DNA of 64,000 nt, from assembly GCF_032271945.1 (NCBI RefSeq), contig NZ_CP130319.1:5535001-5599000 (forward strand), in the 5' to 3' direction. Below are positions 55,427 to 64,000 of the stretch, one piece after another (position 1 is the first letter of the stretch; the number at the start of each line of letters is the position of its first letter). The notes beneath the pieces are model-generated. The model was not told the origin of the DNA and made no database searches. It saw only the letters and a program-made list of their open reading frames with translations. The stretch is from Paenibacillus sp. MBLB1832. GTDB lineage: Bacteria > Bacillota > Bacilli > Paenibacillales > NBRC-103111. The translations under genes and the position numbers were made by a program.

Positions 55427-55528
55427 GTCTGCCTCCTTGCAGGCGGTGTGTCCGCTTGTAAAATTAAAACAATTGTACTATCGATACACCATTTATTGCA
55501 CGATCTTTTTGTTTGCAAAACACCAAAA

Positions 55529-55572
55529 AAGGGCTGCAACAGGTCATATGCACACAACCTGTCACAGCCCTT
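55529..55572 (-). terminator. Terminator of the sulfurtransferase gene
   Basis: AAGGGCTG...CAGCCCTT arms with inner ACAGGT/ACCTGT pairing, then six T residues on the minus strand. Confidence 0.85.
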
Positions 55573-55602
55573 CAACCCGCGTCCGACGCGGCTCCCTAGC
55601 TC

Positions 55603-56451
55603 TTACTCCTCACCCGTCGCAATCGGGTTATCTTCCCACGAGATCCAGTCGCTCCAGCTTCCGCTGTAGAGCTTCACGTTCTTATAGCCCGCTTCGCTGA
55701 GGCCCAGCACGTTCGGGCACGCCGTCACGCCGGAGCCGCAGTAGACGATGATTTCATCGGCTTCGCGCAGCGCGGCAAAGTGCTCTTCCTGCTTCGCAGC
55801 AGACAACCAGGCGCCGTTCTCGTCGAGAACGCCCCTCCAGAAGTAGCTGCGCGCACCAGGGATGTGGCCCGCCACCGCATCGATCGGCTCTTCCAAGCCG
55901 AGGTAGCGGCGCTCCTCGCGGGAATCAACCAGCACGGTGCCAGGGCGACCGAGCTTGTCTTTGACCTCGTCCATGCTAGCCAGCATGGAGCGGTGCACCT
56001 TCGGCGAGAACGTGCGCGGGTAAACCGCAGGCACTTCGGCCGAGACAGGGTAGCCCGCTGCTTTCCAAGCGGTGTACCCTTGATCCAAAACGTAGACCTC
56101 GGAATGCCCGAGGAATTTCAGCATCCACCATAGGCGCGAAGCCATCGCGCCGCCTTGGTCGTCGTAGGCGACGACCGTTTTGGTTCCATCGATGCCGAGG
56201 CTGCCGACGAGGATGGAGAAAGCGCCGAGATCCGGAAGCGGATGACGGCCGCCGTGGGCCATTTTGCCACCAGACAGATCCTTCTCCAAGTCAACATACA
56301 CGGCACCCGCGATGTGGTCCTGCTCATATTGCTCACGGCCGAAATCCGGCTTCCCCAGTGCAAAGCGGCAATCCGCAATAACGATATTTGCATCTCCAAG
56401 CTGCCCTAGCAGCCACGACTGACTTACGATATTTTCCACGATTTCCGCCAC
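55603..56451 (-). CDS. Rhodanese-type sulfurtransferase
   Basis: A 282-residue two-domain sulfurtransferase. The N-terminal rhodanese domain is catalytically inactive, and the C-terminal one carries the active cysteine in VYCGSGVTACP, a CGSGVT loop characteristic of 3-mercaptopyruvate rather than thiosulfate enzymes. It transfers sulfane sulfur to cyanide or to thiols. HQLE-type residues (VDSREERRYLG, GHIPGA) are conserved. It is a single gene ending at a terminator. Confidence 0.92.
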   Translation of the reverse strand: MAEIVENIVSQSWLLGQLGDANIVIADCRFALGKPDFGREQYEQDHIAGAVYVDLEKDLSGGKMAHGGRHPLPDLGAFSILVGSLGIDGTKTVVAYDDQGGAMASRLWWMLKFLGHSEVYVLDQGYTAWKAAGYPVSAEVPAVYPRTFSPKVHRSMLASMDEVKDKLGRPGTVLVDSREERRYLGLEEPIDAVAGHIPGARSYFWRGVLDENGAWLSAAKQEEHFAALREADEIIVYCGSGVTACPNVLGLSEAGYKNVKLYSGSWSDWISWEDNPIATGEE

Positions 56452-56675
56452 CTTCCCAAACTATAATCATTAATCGCCCCAGCCCACTTGTTGAATTCAC
56501 TGAATTTGCCTGCCAATCATTGCGATCTCCACCTATTTTATCCTAAATGGCTTGCGAGCGGAAGTTATCCTTTGCCGTTGCCAATCTCGGTAAATATGCG
56601 GGTTAATTTGACATACTCGGAATACTTTCCAACTCTTTCGATCAAAATAAGGCCAAAGTTAGTCGAGGTGGAATT

Positions 56676-58082
56676 ATGCAGCAGTGGACAAATGTGGGGT
56701 TGGGCCAGGGTATGGAACATGATTTGAAACACATTCAATCGATTTGCCTCAGCAGTGATTTTCATGTGAGGAAACTCAATTCCTTTGTGGCCTGCTATGT
56801 TGAAACCCTAGTATCCAGGAAAGAAATCGATGAGAAATTGTTTGAATTGAGCAGCTTGAATTCAGGGAGTATCGCTGGTTTGCAAGCTGTATTGAGAAGT
56901 TTTGAAACCTCCGAGGTTCAAGATCTGGATACATGTATGGTGAAGCTATTTGACGGCTGGATGATCTTGCTATTTGAACAAGGGTATCCGCTAGCCATCA
57001 ACACCTATAAAGTCAATGAACGTGCTATTACTCCTTCTCTTATTGAAGGAACGCTTCTAGGATCGCAGGAAAGCTTCGTTGAATCCTCTAACACCAATAT
57101 CAGTATACTGAGGAAAAATGTAAAATCACCACATTTAAAGTTGGAGCGCATTCAAATCGGCCAACAGTCCCAAACAACCGTTTCCTGGCTGTGGATGGCG
57201 GGCCTTGTTGAACCTTCAACCCTATCAGAGCTGGAAAACAGACTGCATAAGGTAGATACTGATTTCATTAATTGCTTGATTCTTAGCGAGAGCTTAGCCG
57301 ATCAACCTTACTCCATATTCCCAACTTACGTCTCCACCATCATGCCGGGAAAAGCGGTAGCATCACTGATGCAAGGGAAAATCATCGTAATGGTTGAAGG
57401 CTCGCCGCAGGTTATTCTAGCACCAAGTACGTTTTGGGAATTTCTTGATGCTCCAGATGACTACTACAGCAATTGGCTGTACAATACTTTTCTTAAAATA
57501 ATCCGCTTATTGGCTATTTTAATTTCCGTATTCTTAACACCCTATTATGTCGCGATAACGACGTTTCACTATCCGTTAATTACGCCCGATCTTATAATGC
57601 CGTTGCTCGAACAGCGCACGAAAGTGCCGTTCTCGCCCATCATTGAAACGCTGATTATTTCAATAATTTTGGATTTGATCCGTGAAGCTGGTACTCGTCT
57701 ACCTGTAAAGTTGGGTCAAACGATTGGCATCGTAGGCGGGATTGTCATTGGACAAGCAGCTGTGGAATCCAATCTTGCCAGCTACTTCCTAATCATTATG
57801 GCCGCCATTGCCGCCATTTCATCGTTTACCATTCCCGCGTATATCATGACCAACTCGGTTTTGGTCATTCGTTACGCGGTATTATTGCTGGCCGCTTTTG
57901 CCGGCTTGCTTGGCCTAACCATTGGTTTTGCCGTAATTGCGCTGCATGTTCTGCAAATACGCTCACTAGGTCATTACTTTGTTAAACCGCTATCTCCTAT
58001 AAGCGTAGCTCAATTCATCAGAACAGTATTGCGGCTTCCAATGATCAAGTATAATCCTAAACCCACAAAGGATACCCATTAA
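56676..58082 (+). CDS. GerA-type spore germination receptor subunit A
   Basis: A 468-residue GerAA/GerKA-family subunit of the inner-membrane germinant receptor: an N-terminal hydrophilic domain of about 250 residues and a C-terminal part with five to six helices. The family core, SLSSNLASYFLII-like and VLVIRYAVLLLAAFAGLLG, is present, and the NWLYNTFLKIIRLLAILIS stretch matches. Start ATG 56676 has GAGGTGG upstream. It begins a gerABC-type operon of overlapping genes. Expression by sigma-G in the forespore is usual; no clear promoter was identified. Confidence 0.9.
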   Translation: MQQWTNVGLGQGMEHDLKHIQSICLSSDFHVRKLNSFVACYVETLVSRKEIDEKLFELSSLNSGSIAGLQAVLRSFETSEVQDLDTCMVKLFDGWMILLFEQGYPLAINTYKVNERAITPSLIEGTLLGSQESFVESSNTNISILRKNVKSPHLKLERIQIGQQSQTTVSWLWMAGLVEPSTLSELENRLHKVDTDFINCLILSESLADQPYSIFPTYVSTIMPGKAVASLMQGKIIVMVEGSPQVILAPSTFWEFLDAPDDYYSNWLYNTFLKIIRLLAILISVFLTPYYVAITTFHYPLITPDLIMPLLEQRTKVPFSPIIETLIISIILDLIREAGTRLPVKLGQTIGIVGGIVIGQAAVESNLASYFLIIMAAIAAISSFTIPAYIMTNSVLVIRYAVLLLAAFAGLLGLTIGFAVIALHVLQIRSLGHYFVKPLSPISVAQFIRTVLRLPMIKYNPKPTKDTH

Positions 58083-59188
58083 TGATGAGCCTCCAAGAAA
58101 ATAATTCGAACAACCAATTAGACAATTCATCCTTGTTTTTCCTTACTGCCATTCTTGAATTGAGTACGGGTGCTATTCATTTACCTAAATTATTCGCTGA
58201 ATCCGTGCAGAATGAGAGCTGGATCGTGTTAACAGCCTCTGCATGCCTTATCCAGTTATTTATCTTCCTCGGTCTCTCCACCGTGCGTCGAATGTCATGT
58301 AAAAACTGGTATGAGTTGGTGGAGTATTATTTGGGGAGGATAGGAGGCATTATATTCGCGCTCCTATTCTGTGTATGTTCTCTACTGATATCAGGAATTA
58401 CCTTAAGAGATTATACCTATACGCTGCAACAATTCGTGTTCCCTAGAACCTCCACCCTCGTATTGGCTAGCCTTGTCCTCTTGCCTGTCATCATGCTGCT
58501 TTCAGGCGGAATTTCATTGATTAGCCGATTTGTTATTCTTGTATTTATGATAACCGTCACCATCTTAATTCCGTTATTCCTACCTTTACCTGCTATAAAG
58601 CCCGAGCAATTTCTCCCTATTCGTGTCCTGAGCGGAAACACTTATCTTCAAGCCCTGTTTCACGCTATGCAAAGCTATATCGGCATCGTAGTCCTTTTCT
58701 TTGTCTATCCGTATGCTTCCCCGCGCAGCGGATTATATCTAAAAATCACTTATGGGCATTGGTTTGCGTGTTTCATCCTAATTACCCTGAATTTCACCAT
58801 TGTAGGAATTACTGGTTATGAATTTGCGCAACACATATTCTACCCTTCACTGCATGCCGCTCGTGTTTCACAATTTGCTTTTACGCAACGTTTCGAGTTC
58901 ATCATCGTAACACTATGGTCGCTTGTTATCATTGTCATGATTTCAAGCTTTCTATGGCTGATTCAACTTGCGCTTCCCATGATGAACCTTAAGAAAAAGC
59001 AAAGCTTTGCCTGGTTACTTGTTGTATTGACACTGTGCATTGTCATGGTCTTGCCATCCGAGTACATAAAGTTCCAAACGTGGTATGAACATATAATAGC
59101 GGGAGGCACAGTATTCATTTTGCTCGCTATTCTGCTTTTTTGGCTGCTGTCCCGATTTAAAAAAACGGAGGAGATGGACAGATCATGA
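58082..59188 (+). CDS. GerB-type spore germination receptor subunit B
   Basis: A 368-residue protein of the amino-acid/polyamine permease fold with about ten helices, the GerAB/GerKB family that senses the germinant. The stop of gerA and the ATG overlap as TAATG. A helix-break motif near residue 20 (ELSTGAIHLPKLF) and the YPYASPRSG loop match the family. It works in complex with the A and C subunits. Confidence 0.9.
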   Translation: MMSLQENNSNNQLDNSSLFFLTAILELSTGAIHLPKLFAESVQNESWIVLTASACLIQLFIFLGLSTVRRMSCKNWYELVEYYLGRIGGIIFALLFCVCSLLISGITLRDYTYTLQQFVFPRTSTLVLASLVLLPVIMLLSGGISLISRFVILVFMITVTILIPLFLPLPAIKPEQFLPIRVLSGNTYLQALFHAMQSYIGIVVLFFVYPYASPRSGLYLKITYGHWFACFILITLNFTIVGITGYEFAQHIFYPSLHAARVSQFAFTQRFEFIIVTLWSLVIIVMISSFLWLIQLALPMMNLKKKQSFAWLLVVLTLCIVMVLPSEYIKFQTWYEHIIAGGTVFILLAILLFWLLSRFKKTEEMDRS

Positions 59189-60273
59189 AGTATTTGATGT
59201 TACTTTCGCTGATTCTTCTAGCCGCCGGATGCGGTACAATGAAGGACAAAAAGATCTTAGATGATCAGGGGCTTGCGCTGATTCTGGCACTCGATCGTAC
59301 TGACCAGGGAAAGCTTAGCGTCACGACAGTTATTCCGAATTTATCAAAGGATGCGAAAGAAAAAACGCAAATCTTTAATGTCGTCGTCCAAGGTGTACAT
59401 GAAGCCTGGGAACAATTCCGCAAAAAAGCAGGTAAGTATATCATTCCCGGTCAAGTGAAACTCATCTTGTTTAGTAAAGAAAGCGCCAAACAAGGTTTGT
59501 CGCCAATGCTAGTGCCCTTATTTCGGGATCCTTCCATAAGTTCGACCGTATTTGTCGGTATAACAGATGGCCCGGCACAGCAAGTTGTTCAAGCCAAGTT
59601 AAAAGACAAGGGAATGATCGATGAATATTTGTTTGGATTGGTTAATAAAGAGGAACGCCCCGCTAAGGCTGGCGAAAGCCGATTTGGATATACGGTTAAA
59701 ACGTTGTATACCTCAGGATTAGACAACACCTTACCGGTTCTCAAGCTGGAAAAGGACGAGATTACTGTTAAAGGCCTAGCGGTTATGCGGCATGGCCAAT
59801 TAGCCGGAATCATTGACAAGACCTCTACCCCCTATTTTTACTTGCTCAAAGGCATTAGTTACAACGATATCCTTGTATTTGCCTTCAACCCCAAGAATAA
59901 GGAGAATATTGCCAGTCTATCTTTTACATCAAACCAAAGAGCGTTACAAATGACTCATTCGAATCCACATAAAATCGGAATGAAAATAAGTGTTCAAGGA
60001 CAGCTCTTCGAACATGGAGGGTATGATGTCGAGAATCCAGAGCAGTATGACATGCTTAAACAGACCATAACCAAAGAAATAAAAATGAATTGTGAGAAGC
60101 TATTGAAACAATTACAAGCCATGAATGCGGATCCGATCGGGCTAGGTCCGTATTACAAGGCAAGATTGAACCCTAAAGAGTGGTCTGATGCCTGGTGGAG
60201 AACTACGTTTCCTGATTTAACTATTGATGTCAACGTTGAGTTGAAAACTCTTCAAACTGGTATTTCAAATTAA
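59185..60273 (+). CDS. GerC-type spore germination lipoprotein
   Basis: A 362-residue lipoprotein with a signal peptide and lipobox LAAGC (cysteine about residue 16). It belongs to the GerAC/GerKC family: DQGLALILALDRTDQG, FRKKAGKYIIPGQVKLILFS, then C-terminal DAWWRTTFPDLTIDVNVEL. It tethers the germinant receptor outside the spore inner membrane. It overlaps gerB by four bases (ATGA). The next small gene begins at or near its stop. Confidence 0.9.
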   Translation: MKYLMLLSLILLAAGCGTMKDKKILDDQGLALILALDRTDQGKLSVTTVIPNLSKDAKEKTQIFNVVVQGVHEAWEQFRKKAGKYIIPGQVKLILFSKESAKQGLSPMLVPLFRDPSISSTVFVGITDGPAQQVVQAKLKDKGMIDEYLFGLVNKEERPAKAGESRFGYTVKTLYTSGLDNTLPVLKLEKDEITVKGLAVMRHGQLAGIIDKTSTPYFYLLKGISYNDILVFAFNPKNKENIASLSFTSNQRALQMTHSNPHKIGMKISVQGQLFEHGGYDVENPEQYDMLKQTITKEIKMNCEKLLKQLQAMNADPIGLGPYYKARLNPKEWSDAWWRTTFPDLTIDVNVELKTLQTGISN

Positions 60274-60293
60274 TGGAGCAGGATGAGGCGCAT

Positions 60294-60425
60294 ATGGAGG
60301 ATTGGATCTTTGTAAATATTTTGATGAAACGTTGGTTTTGGGTGCTAACGATTGCAGGTGTCACAGGGGTTTGCCTGTCCCTGTCTCATTGGGTAGCGAA
60401 GCGGCTTGAACGGCACCAAAATTAA
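60294..60425 (+). CDS. Very small membrane protein, fourth gene of the ger operon
   Basis: A 43-residue reading frame (or 50 from ATG 60273, whose A is the last base of the gerC stop, TAATG). One hydrophobic helix (about residues 13-31) is preceded by a WIFVNILMKRW segment and followed by a basic tail (AKRLERHQN). GATGAGG lies about five bases before ATG 60294. Some Bacillus germination operons contain a small D subunit with two helices, of about 60-80 residues; this is shorter, with one. Its stop overlaps the convergent GNAT gene by four bases. Confidence 0.6.
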   Translation: MEDWIFVNILMKRWFWVLTIAGVTGVCLSLSHWVAKRLERHQN

Positions 60426-60895
60426 TCCCCCATCCCGCTTGTGGGAATCACCGAATAGGTCAGCCAATGACCTTGGTCTCCACCCATTTTGTCGTAAAAA
60501 GCTCGTGCGCGTAAGTTATCTGGGGCTGTTTCCCAGGTTAACTTGGCATAATGATGTCTAGCTGCATAACCTTTGCAAGCCGCAAAAAGTTTCGCCGCCG
60601 CTCCCTGCCCACGCTCCGATTCAATCACGAACAGGTCGTTCATCACGGCAATCTTAGCGGCACGCAGCGTACTGTAACTGAAATATAAGGTCGCGAATCC
60701 GACCAACGTCCCATCTTCCGTCTCAGCCACGAATTGAATGCCATCTTTCTGTTCGAGTAATACATGAATCAAAGCGTTCAGCTTCTCGTCCTCAGGCTGG
60801 CGGTACTGATAGAAATCCACGATGTAAGCGAGCATTAAATTTTTGAGCTGGGGAATATCAGATATTACGGCTTCACGAATCATCACTTGTGCCAT
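60422..60895 (-). CDS. GNAT-family acetyltransferase
   Basis: A 157-residue N-acetyltransferase: an opening MIREAVISDIPQLKNL, the acetyl-CoA pyrophosphate loop VIESERGQGAAAKLF (R/Q-x-x-G-x-G/A), and a C-terminal LTWETAPDNLRARAFYDKMGG, typical of GNAT. The substrate is unknown. Confidence 0.9.
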   Translation of the reverse strand: MAQVMIREAVISDIPQLKNLMLAYIVDFYQYRQPEDEKLNALIHVLLEQKDGIQFVAETEDGTLVGFATLYFSYSTLRAAKIAVMNDLFVIESERGQGAAAKLFAACKGYAARHHYAKLTWETAPDNLRARAFYDKMGGDQGHWLTYSVIPTSGMGD

Positions 60896-60989
60896 CAGGG
60901 GTGTCCTCCTTATTCATTCATGGATATGGTATAACTAAATTGAAACGCAGCAATCGTCACTTCTTTGATATAGAAAGGTTGCCCATTCG

Positions 60990-61511
60990 ATGCCACAACC
61001 TATAACTTTAACGCTCCCTTGGCGCGTCGTTCCGCTAACGGAACAACACGGCCGTGAACTCTGCACTTGGCGATACCCCGCGCCCTACGATCTCTACACC
61101 TGGCCCGACTGGGCACAGATGGTCCGAGATCAGTCGGAGTTCGCCGACCTCGAGCTGCGCGATGCGCAATATCGCGGTGTCATCGATGCCGACGGCACAC
61201 TCACAGGATTCGTGCAGTTCTTCCCGATCGTCGGCGTCACCCGCCTCGGACTGGGGCTGCGCCCCGAGCTGTGCGGCAGCAGCGGCGGCCTTGGCTCTCG
61301 CTTCGTCCAGCTGCTCGTCGCCGAAGCGCAGCGCCAAGCACCGCATCAAGAGATCGACCTAGAGGTGCTCGTCTGGAACGAGCGAGCGATCCGCGCCTAC
61401 CAACGTGCAGGCTTCGCCATCACGGATACGTACGAGAAGTGGACGCCGACGGGCACTGCGGAGTTCCACTGCATGGTATACACAGGGCTAAGCATCCTCC
61501 TATCGCGCTAG
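60990..61511 (+). CDS. GNAT-family acetyltransferase
   Basis: A 173-residue GNAT: GLGLRPELCGSSGGLGSRFV serves as the CoA loop, and the C-terminal NERAIRAYQRAGFAITDTYE is the usual motif B. The start ATG 60990 has AAAGG eleven bases upstream. The GC-rich codon use differs from many neighbours, which may reflect later acquisition. Confidence 0.88.
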   Translation: MPQPITLTLPWRVVPLTEQHGRELCTWRYPAPYDLYTWPDWAQMVRDQSEFADLELRDAQYRGVIDADGTLTGFVQFFPIVGVTRLGLGLRPELCGSSGGLGSRFVQLLVAEAQRQAPHQEIDLEVLVWNERAIRAYQRAGFAITDTYEKWTPTGTAEFHCMVYTGLSILLSR

Positions 61512-61545
61512 AGGGATGCCACTGCTACCCATGCCCCTCCCCCTG

Positions 61546-61866
61546 CTACCCCTCGACCTCCGAATATACTTGTTCAAACTTCGCGGCAGTCGCGAAATCC
61601 AGCTCGGTCAAGCCGCCAGCGACCCACGAGGTCAGGCGCAGCGTCACCACGCGATAATCAATGGCGATCATCGGGTGGTGGTTCATGGCTTCGGACACCT
61701 GCGCGACTTCTTTCACGAACGCAATCGCCTGGAGGAATGACGAAAATCGATACTTGCGCATGATCCACTTGCTGCCCTCTTCCTCCAAGCTCCATGTATT
61801 TAGTGCAGCAAGGCGTTCATCGACAACCGCTTTCTCCAACTTCTCCCTCACCTTTTCCCACCACAC
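61546..61866 (-). CDS. Pterin-4a-carbinolamine dehydratase
   Basis: A 106-residue PhhB/DCoH-type enzyme dehydrating 4a-hydroxytetrahydrobiopterin. The core helix (FSSFLQAIAFVKEVAQVSEA), the active-site NHHPMIAIDYRVVTLRLTSW and the TELDFATAAKFE end are clear. The start is GTG 61866, with AAGGAA just upstream. No phenylalanine hydroxylase is adjacent, so its role may be in pterin or molybdenum cofactor chemistry. Confidence 0.9.
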   Translation of the reverse strand: MWWEKVREKLEKAVVDERLAALNTWSLEEEGSKWIMRKYRFSSFLQAIAFVKEVAQVSEAMNHHPMIAIDYRVVTLRLTSWVAGGLTELDFATAAKFEQVYSEVEG

Positions 61867-61956
61867 TTCCTTACTGAATTAATCTGAAATGTGCCAGTTG
61901 GGAGAGGGCTGGATTAGCCTCGATGTGAACCCGCGCTCCCATTATAGCCCCAACTA

Positions 61957-63768
61957 CTACTCGTAATCGTAAGCCACCGCTCCGACTTCACTCTCACCTG
62001 CATACGTGCGCAGCAGCTCCAGAAACGGCTTCCCATAGTTGCGGTATTTCACCTCGCCGACCCCTTTGATGCGCAGCATCGCCGCTTCCGTGGTCGGGCA
62101 CTGCTCGCTCATCTCGCGCAACGTCGAGTCCGCAAAAATAATGTACGGCGGCACCTTCTCGCGCGCCGCCATTTCACGCCGCAGCAGGCGAAGCTGCTCG
62201 AATAAGGTGTTGTCCATCGCAGCGGCCGCGCGGACGGGCTGTTTGCGCACCTTTTGATACACAGGAAGCTTGCCCTGCAGCACTTCCGCAGCAGGCTGCA
62301 TCAACCGGACAACCGGGTATTGTCCCTCTGACAGCTGCAAGAAGCCTTCTGAAATCAGCACATTGATCAGCTCGGCGATCTCTTTTTCAGGCAGATTGCT
62401 CATTATGCCATAGGTCGGCAGACGATCGAAGCGATAGTCCATGATCTTCTTCTGCTTGGAGCCCTTGAGCACGGAAGCGACCATCGAGATCCCGAAGCGT
62501 TCATTCATGCGGCGAATGCAGGAGAAAATCTTTTGCGCTTCCACGGTAATATCCACCGTGTCCCGATCATCCTTGCAGGAACTACAGTTCCCGCATGTAT
62601 CTTTCACATTTTGCTCATCGAAATAATGTAAAATGACGTTCCGCAAACAGCGCGGTGAGTAGCAGTAGTCGATCATGGTTTGGAGCTTTTTGTACTCGTT
62701 CGCTTTGCGCTCCGGGGACAGCTGGTTCTGCTCAATCAGGAACTTCTGCGTCATAATATCCTGCGCGCTGAACAGCAGAATGCACTCGCTCGGCTCGCCG
62801 TCACGACCCGCGCGACCTGCTTCTTGATAGTATGCTTCCATGTTCTTCGGCATGTTGTAATGAATGACATACCGCACATTGGACTTGTCAATTCCCATTC
62901 CGAACGCATTCGTTGCGATCATCACGCGAATGTCGTCATAAAGAAACGCCTCTTGCATGTAGGAGCGCTCATCATCCGTTAAGCCTGCGTGATATTTGCC
63001 GGCGGCGTAGCCTTTTTTGCGCAAAGTCTCGTACAAATCCTCAACATCCTTACGCGTTGCTGCATAAATAATGCCTGGCTGATGCGTATGTTCCTTCACG
63101 TAATGCTGTATGTAATCCCGCTTGTTCTCGCCGCGTAAAATGGTCAGCTCCAAATTGTCACGCGAGAACCCATTGATGAAAATACCTGCCGTATCGAGCT
63201 CCAGCAACCGCGCAATGTCTGCTGTCACTTCCGCGGTAGCCGTTGCCGTGAACGCCGCCACAATCGGCCGATTCGGCAGCTGCCGAATGAACGGCGCGAT
63301 CGAGACGTAGCTCGGGCGGAAATCATGCCCCCACTGCGACACACAGTGCGCTTCGTCGATCGCGACCAGCGGTAGATTCAGCGCAGCCATCCGTGAGCGG
63401 AACCGCTCCGACTCCAGACGTTCCGGCGCGATATAGAGCAGCTTATATTTGCCCTGCATCGCCCCCTGCATGCGCTGTTCCACTTCTCTCGCTTCCAGCG
63501 TACTATTAATGAATGTCGCCGGCACACCGAGGGCGCCCAACGCATCCACCTGATCCTTCATCAAGGAGATCAATGGGGAAATGACCAGCGTCACGCCGTC
63601 CATGAGCAGAGCAGGCACCTGATAACAGATCGATTTGCCCCCGCCTGTCGGCATAATCCCTAACGTATCGCGTCCTTCGAGCAGGTTCGTAATGATATTC
63701 TTTTGACCCTCACGGAATTCCGGATACCCGTAAACTTGTTGTAGAACCTTTCTTGCTTCATCCAGCAT
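61957..63768 (-). CDS. recQ: ATP-dependent DNA helicase RecQ
   Basis: About 603 residues: superfamily 2 helicase motifs (Walker [17 protein letters not shown] box [14 protein letters not shown], motif III FTATAT, motif [12 protein letters not shown]), a zinc-binding RQC region with four cysteines ([16 protein letters not shown]), a winged helix, and a C-terminal HRDC domain ([19 protein letters not shown]). It unwinds stalled forks and recombination intermediates. ATG 63768 has AAAGGTG nine bases upstream; a GTG at 63780 is possible. Confidence 0.95.
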   Translation of the reverse strand: MLDEARKVLQQVYGYPEFREGQKNIITNLLEGRDTLGIMPTGGGKSICYQVPALLMDGVTLVISPLISLMKDQVDALGALGVPATFINSTLEAREVEQRMQGAMQGKYKLLYIAPERLESERFRSRMAALNLPLVAIDEAHCVSQWGHDFRPSYVSIAPFIRQLPNRPIVAAFTATATAEVTADIARLLELDTAGIFINGFSRDNLELTILRGENKRDYIQHYVKEHTHQPGIIYAATRKDVEDLYETLRKKGYAAGKYHAGLTDDERSYMQEAFLYDDIRVMIATNAFGMGIDKSNVRYVIHYNMPKNMEAYYQEAGRAGRDGEPSECILLFSAQDIMTQKFLIEQNQLSPERKANEYKKLQTMIDYCYSPRCLRNVILHYFDEQNVKDTCGNCSSCKDDRDTVDITVEAQKIFSCIRRMNERFGISMVASVLKGSKQKKIMDYRFDRLPTYGIMSNLPEKEIAELINVLISEGFLQLSEGQYPVVRLMQPAAEVLQGKLPVYQKVRKQPVRAAAAMDNTLFEQLRLLRREMAAREKVPPYIIFADSTLREMSEQCPTTEAAMLRIKGVGEVKYRNYGKPFLELLRTYAGESEVGAVAYDYE

Positions 63769-63809
63769 GCCTCTAAACACCTTTCCCCCAGATTGGAGAT
63801 TCTCGATCA

Positions 63810-63835
63810 GTTAAGAGCGGTTGACCGCTCTTTAG
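63810..63835. repeat. Dispersed palindrome related to the 19.5 kb repeat
   Basis: GTTAAGAGCGG-TTGA-CCGCTCTTTAG is a near-perfect palindrome of the same form as the junction palindromes at 19620-19645 and 19735-19760, 44 kb away. There is no T run after it on either strand. Confidence 0.7.
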
Positions 63836-63839
63836 CCCC

Positions 63840-64000
63840 TTAGACCAAATAAATAACCGACACCAGCTTCTCGCCATCGTGAACCTTGAGCACGTGATTG
63901 CCCGCATCATGCCGAACTGATCCTGCACCGACATGCATCACTGGCGCACTGCCTAAGCCATAAAATATATCGTCAGCCAACGTACGCAGGCATTGTTCCT
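63840..64000 (-). CDS. 3' end of an unknown gene, cut by the window
   Basis: An open frame enters from the right edge and ends at TAA (63840-63842). It encodes at least 52 residues; the last ones read GAGSVRHDAGNHVLKVHDGE, then KLVSVIYLV. I recognise no family. The codon pattern and a stop close to the recQ start suggest a real gene, transcribed in the same direction as recQ. Confidence 0.6.
   Translation of the reverse strand, partial: EQCLRTLADDIFYGLGSAPVMHVGAGSVRHDAGNHVLKVHDGEKLVSVIYLV

Noticed and set aside
63810..63835. Intrinsic terminator between the partial gene and recQ
   Set aside because: The stem is strong but has no T run on either strand, and it matches the dispersed palindrome.

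Overview
The window looks like a chromosomal segment of an endospore-forming Firmicute, most likely Paenibacillus or a close Paenibacillaceae relative. This rests on gene content and order: bofA/yaaL/recR/ybaB/dnaX beside an SRP RNA, the rpmE-rho-murA-fba-spo0F-pyrG-rpoE block, argS with a YwiB-like gene, speE/pbpG-like/ywhD, a GerA-type germination operon, moderate GC, AGGAGG ribosome sites with frequent GTG and TTG starts, and many short palindromic intergenic repeats. No rRNA or tRNA gene, insertion sequence, prophage or CRISPR array is visible.

Region 1 (1-18.5 kb) is mostly core genes on the minus strand. Read 5'->3' on that strand it runs: YwiB-like/argS, rpoE, pyrG, spo0F, fba, murA, rho, a radical SAM gene, rpmE, a YhcN-like lipoprotein gene, SRP RNA, a sporulation-type sensor kinase, dnaX, ybaB, recR, yaaL, bofA. 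In Bacillus subtilis the dnaX-bofA block and the rpoE-rpmE block are far apart. pyrG has a leader with the layout of the CTP-sensing reiterative-transcription attenuator, and spo0F has a near-consensus sigma-H promoter. An S8 protease gene without a signal peptide lies on the opposite strand.

Region 2 (18.5-34.8 kb) holds DinB, a repeat-rich 700-base gap, speE, a class A PBP, YwhD, an M1 peptidase, a membrane protein, a cell-wall hydrolase behind a c-di-AMP riboswitch, and a Gdx guanidinium exporter behind a guanidine-I riboswitch. It continues with a ribbon-helix-helix/methyltransferase fusion, a two-permease ABC pair without ATPase or binding protein, an ABC exporter and a frameshifted lipase.

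Region 3 (35-56.5 kb) is accessory: a 2113-residue secreted multi-domain protein, cysK coupled to an unknown gene, an orphan DUF559-like nuclease with a terminator in its leader, exoA, a decayed DUF2306 gene, a LysR/YhgE divergent pair, a SUFU-domain gene facing a small Cro/CI repressor, an MFS transporter with a palindrome in its promoter, a two-component system followed by a membrane protein and a small secreted protein, and a sulfurtransferase.

Region 4 (56.5-64 kb) has a gerA/gerB/gerC operon ending in a very small fourth membrane protein gene, two GNAT genes, a pterin dehydratase, recQ, and the 3' end of an unknown gene.

The best candidates for something new are the small fourth germination gene, the two-component/membrane/secreted-peptide cluster, the RHH-methyltransferase fusion, the nuclease with an attenuator-like leader, the cysK-coupled unknown, and the 115-base tandem repeat with perfect palindromes. 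None amounts to a clearly novel multi-gene system from sequence alone.
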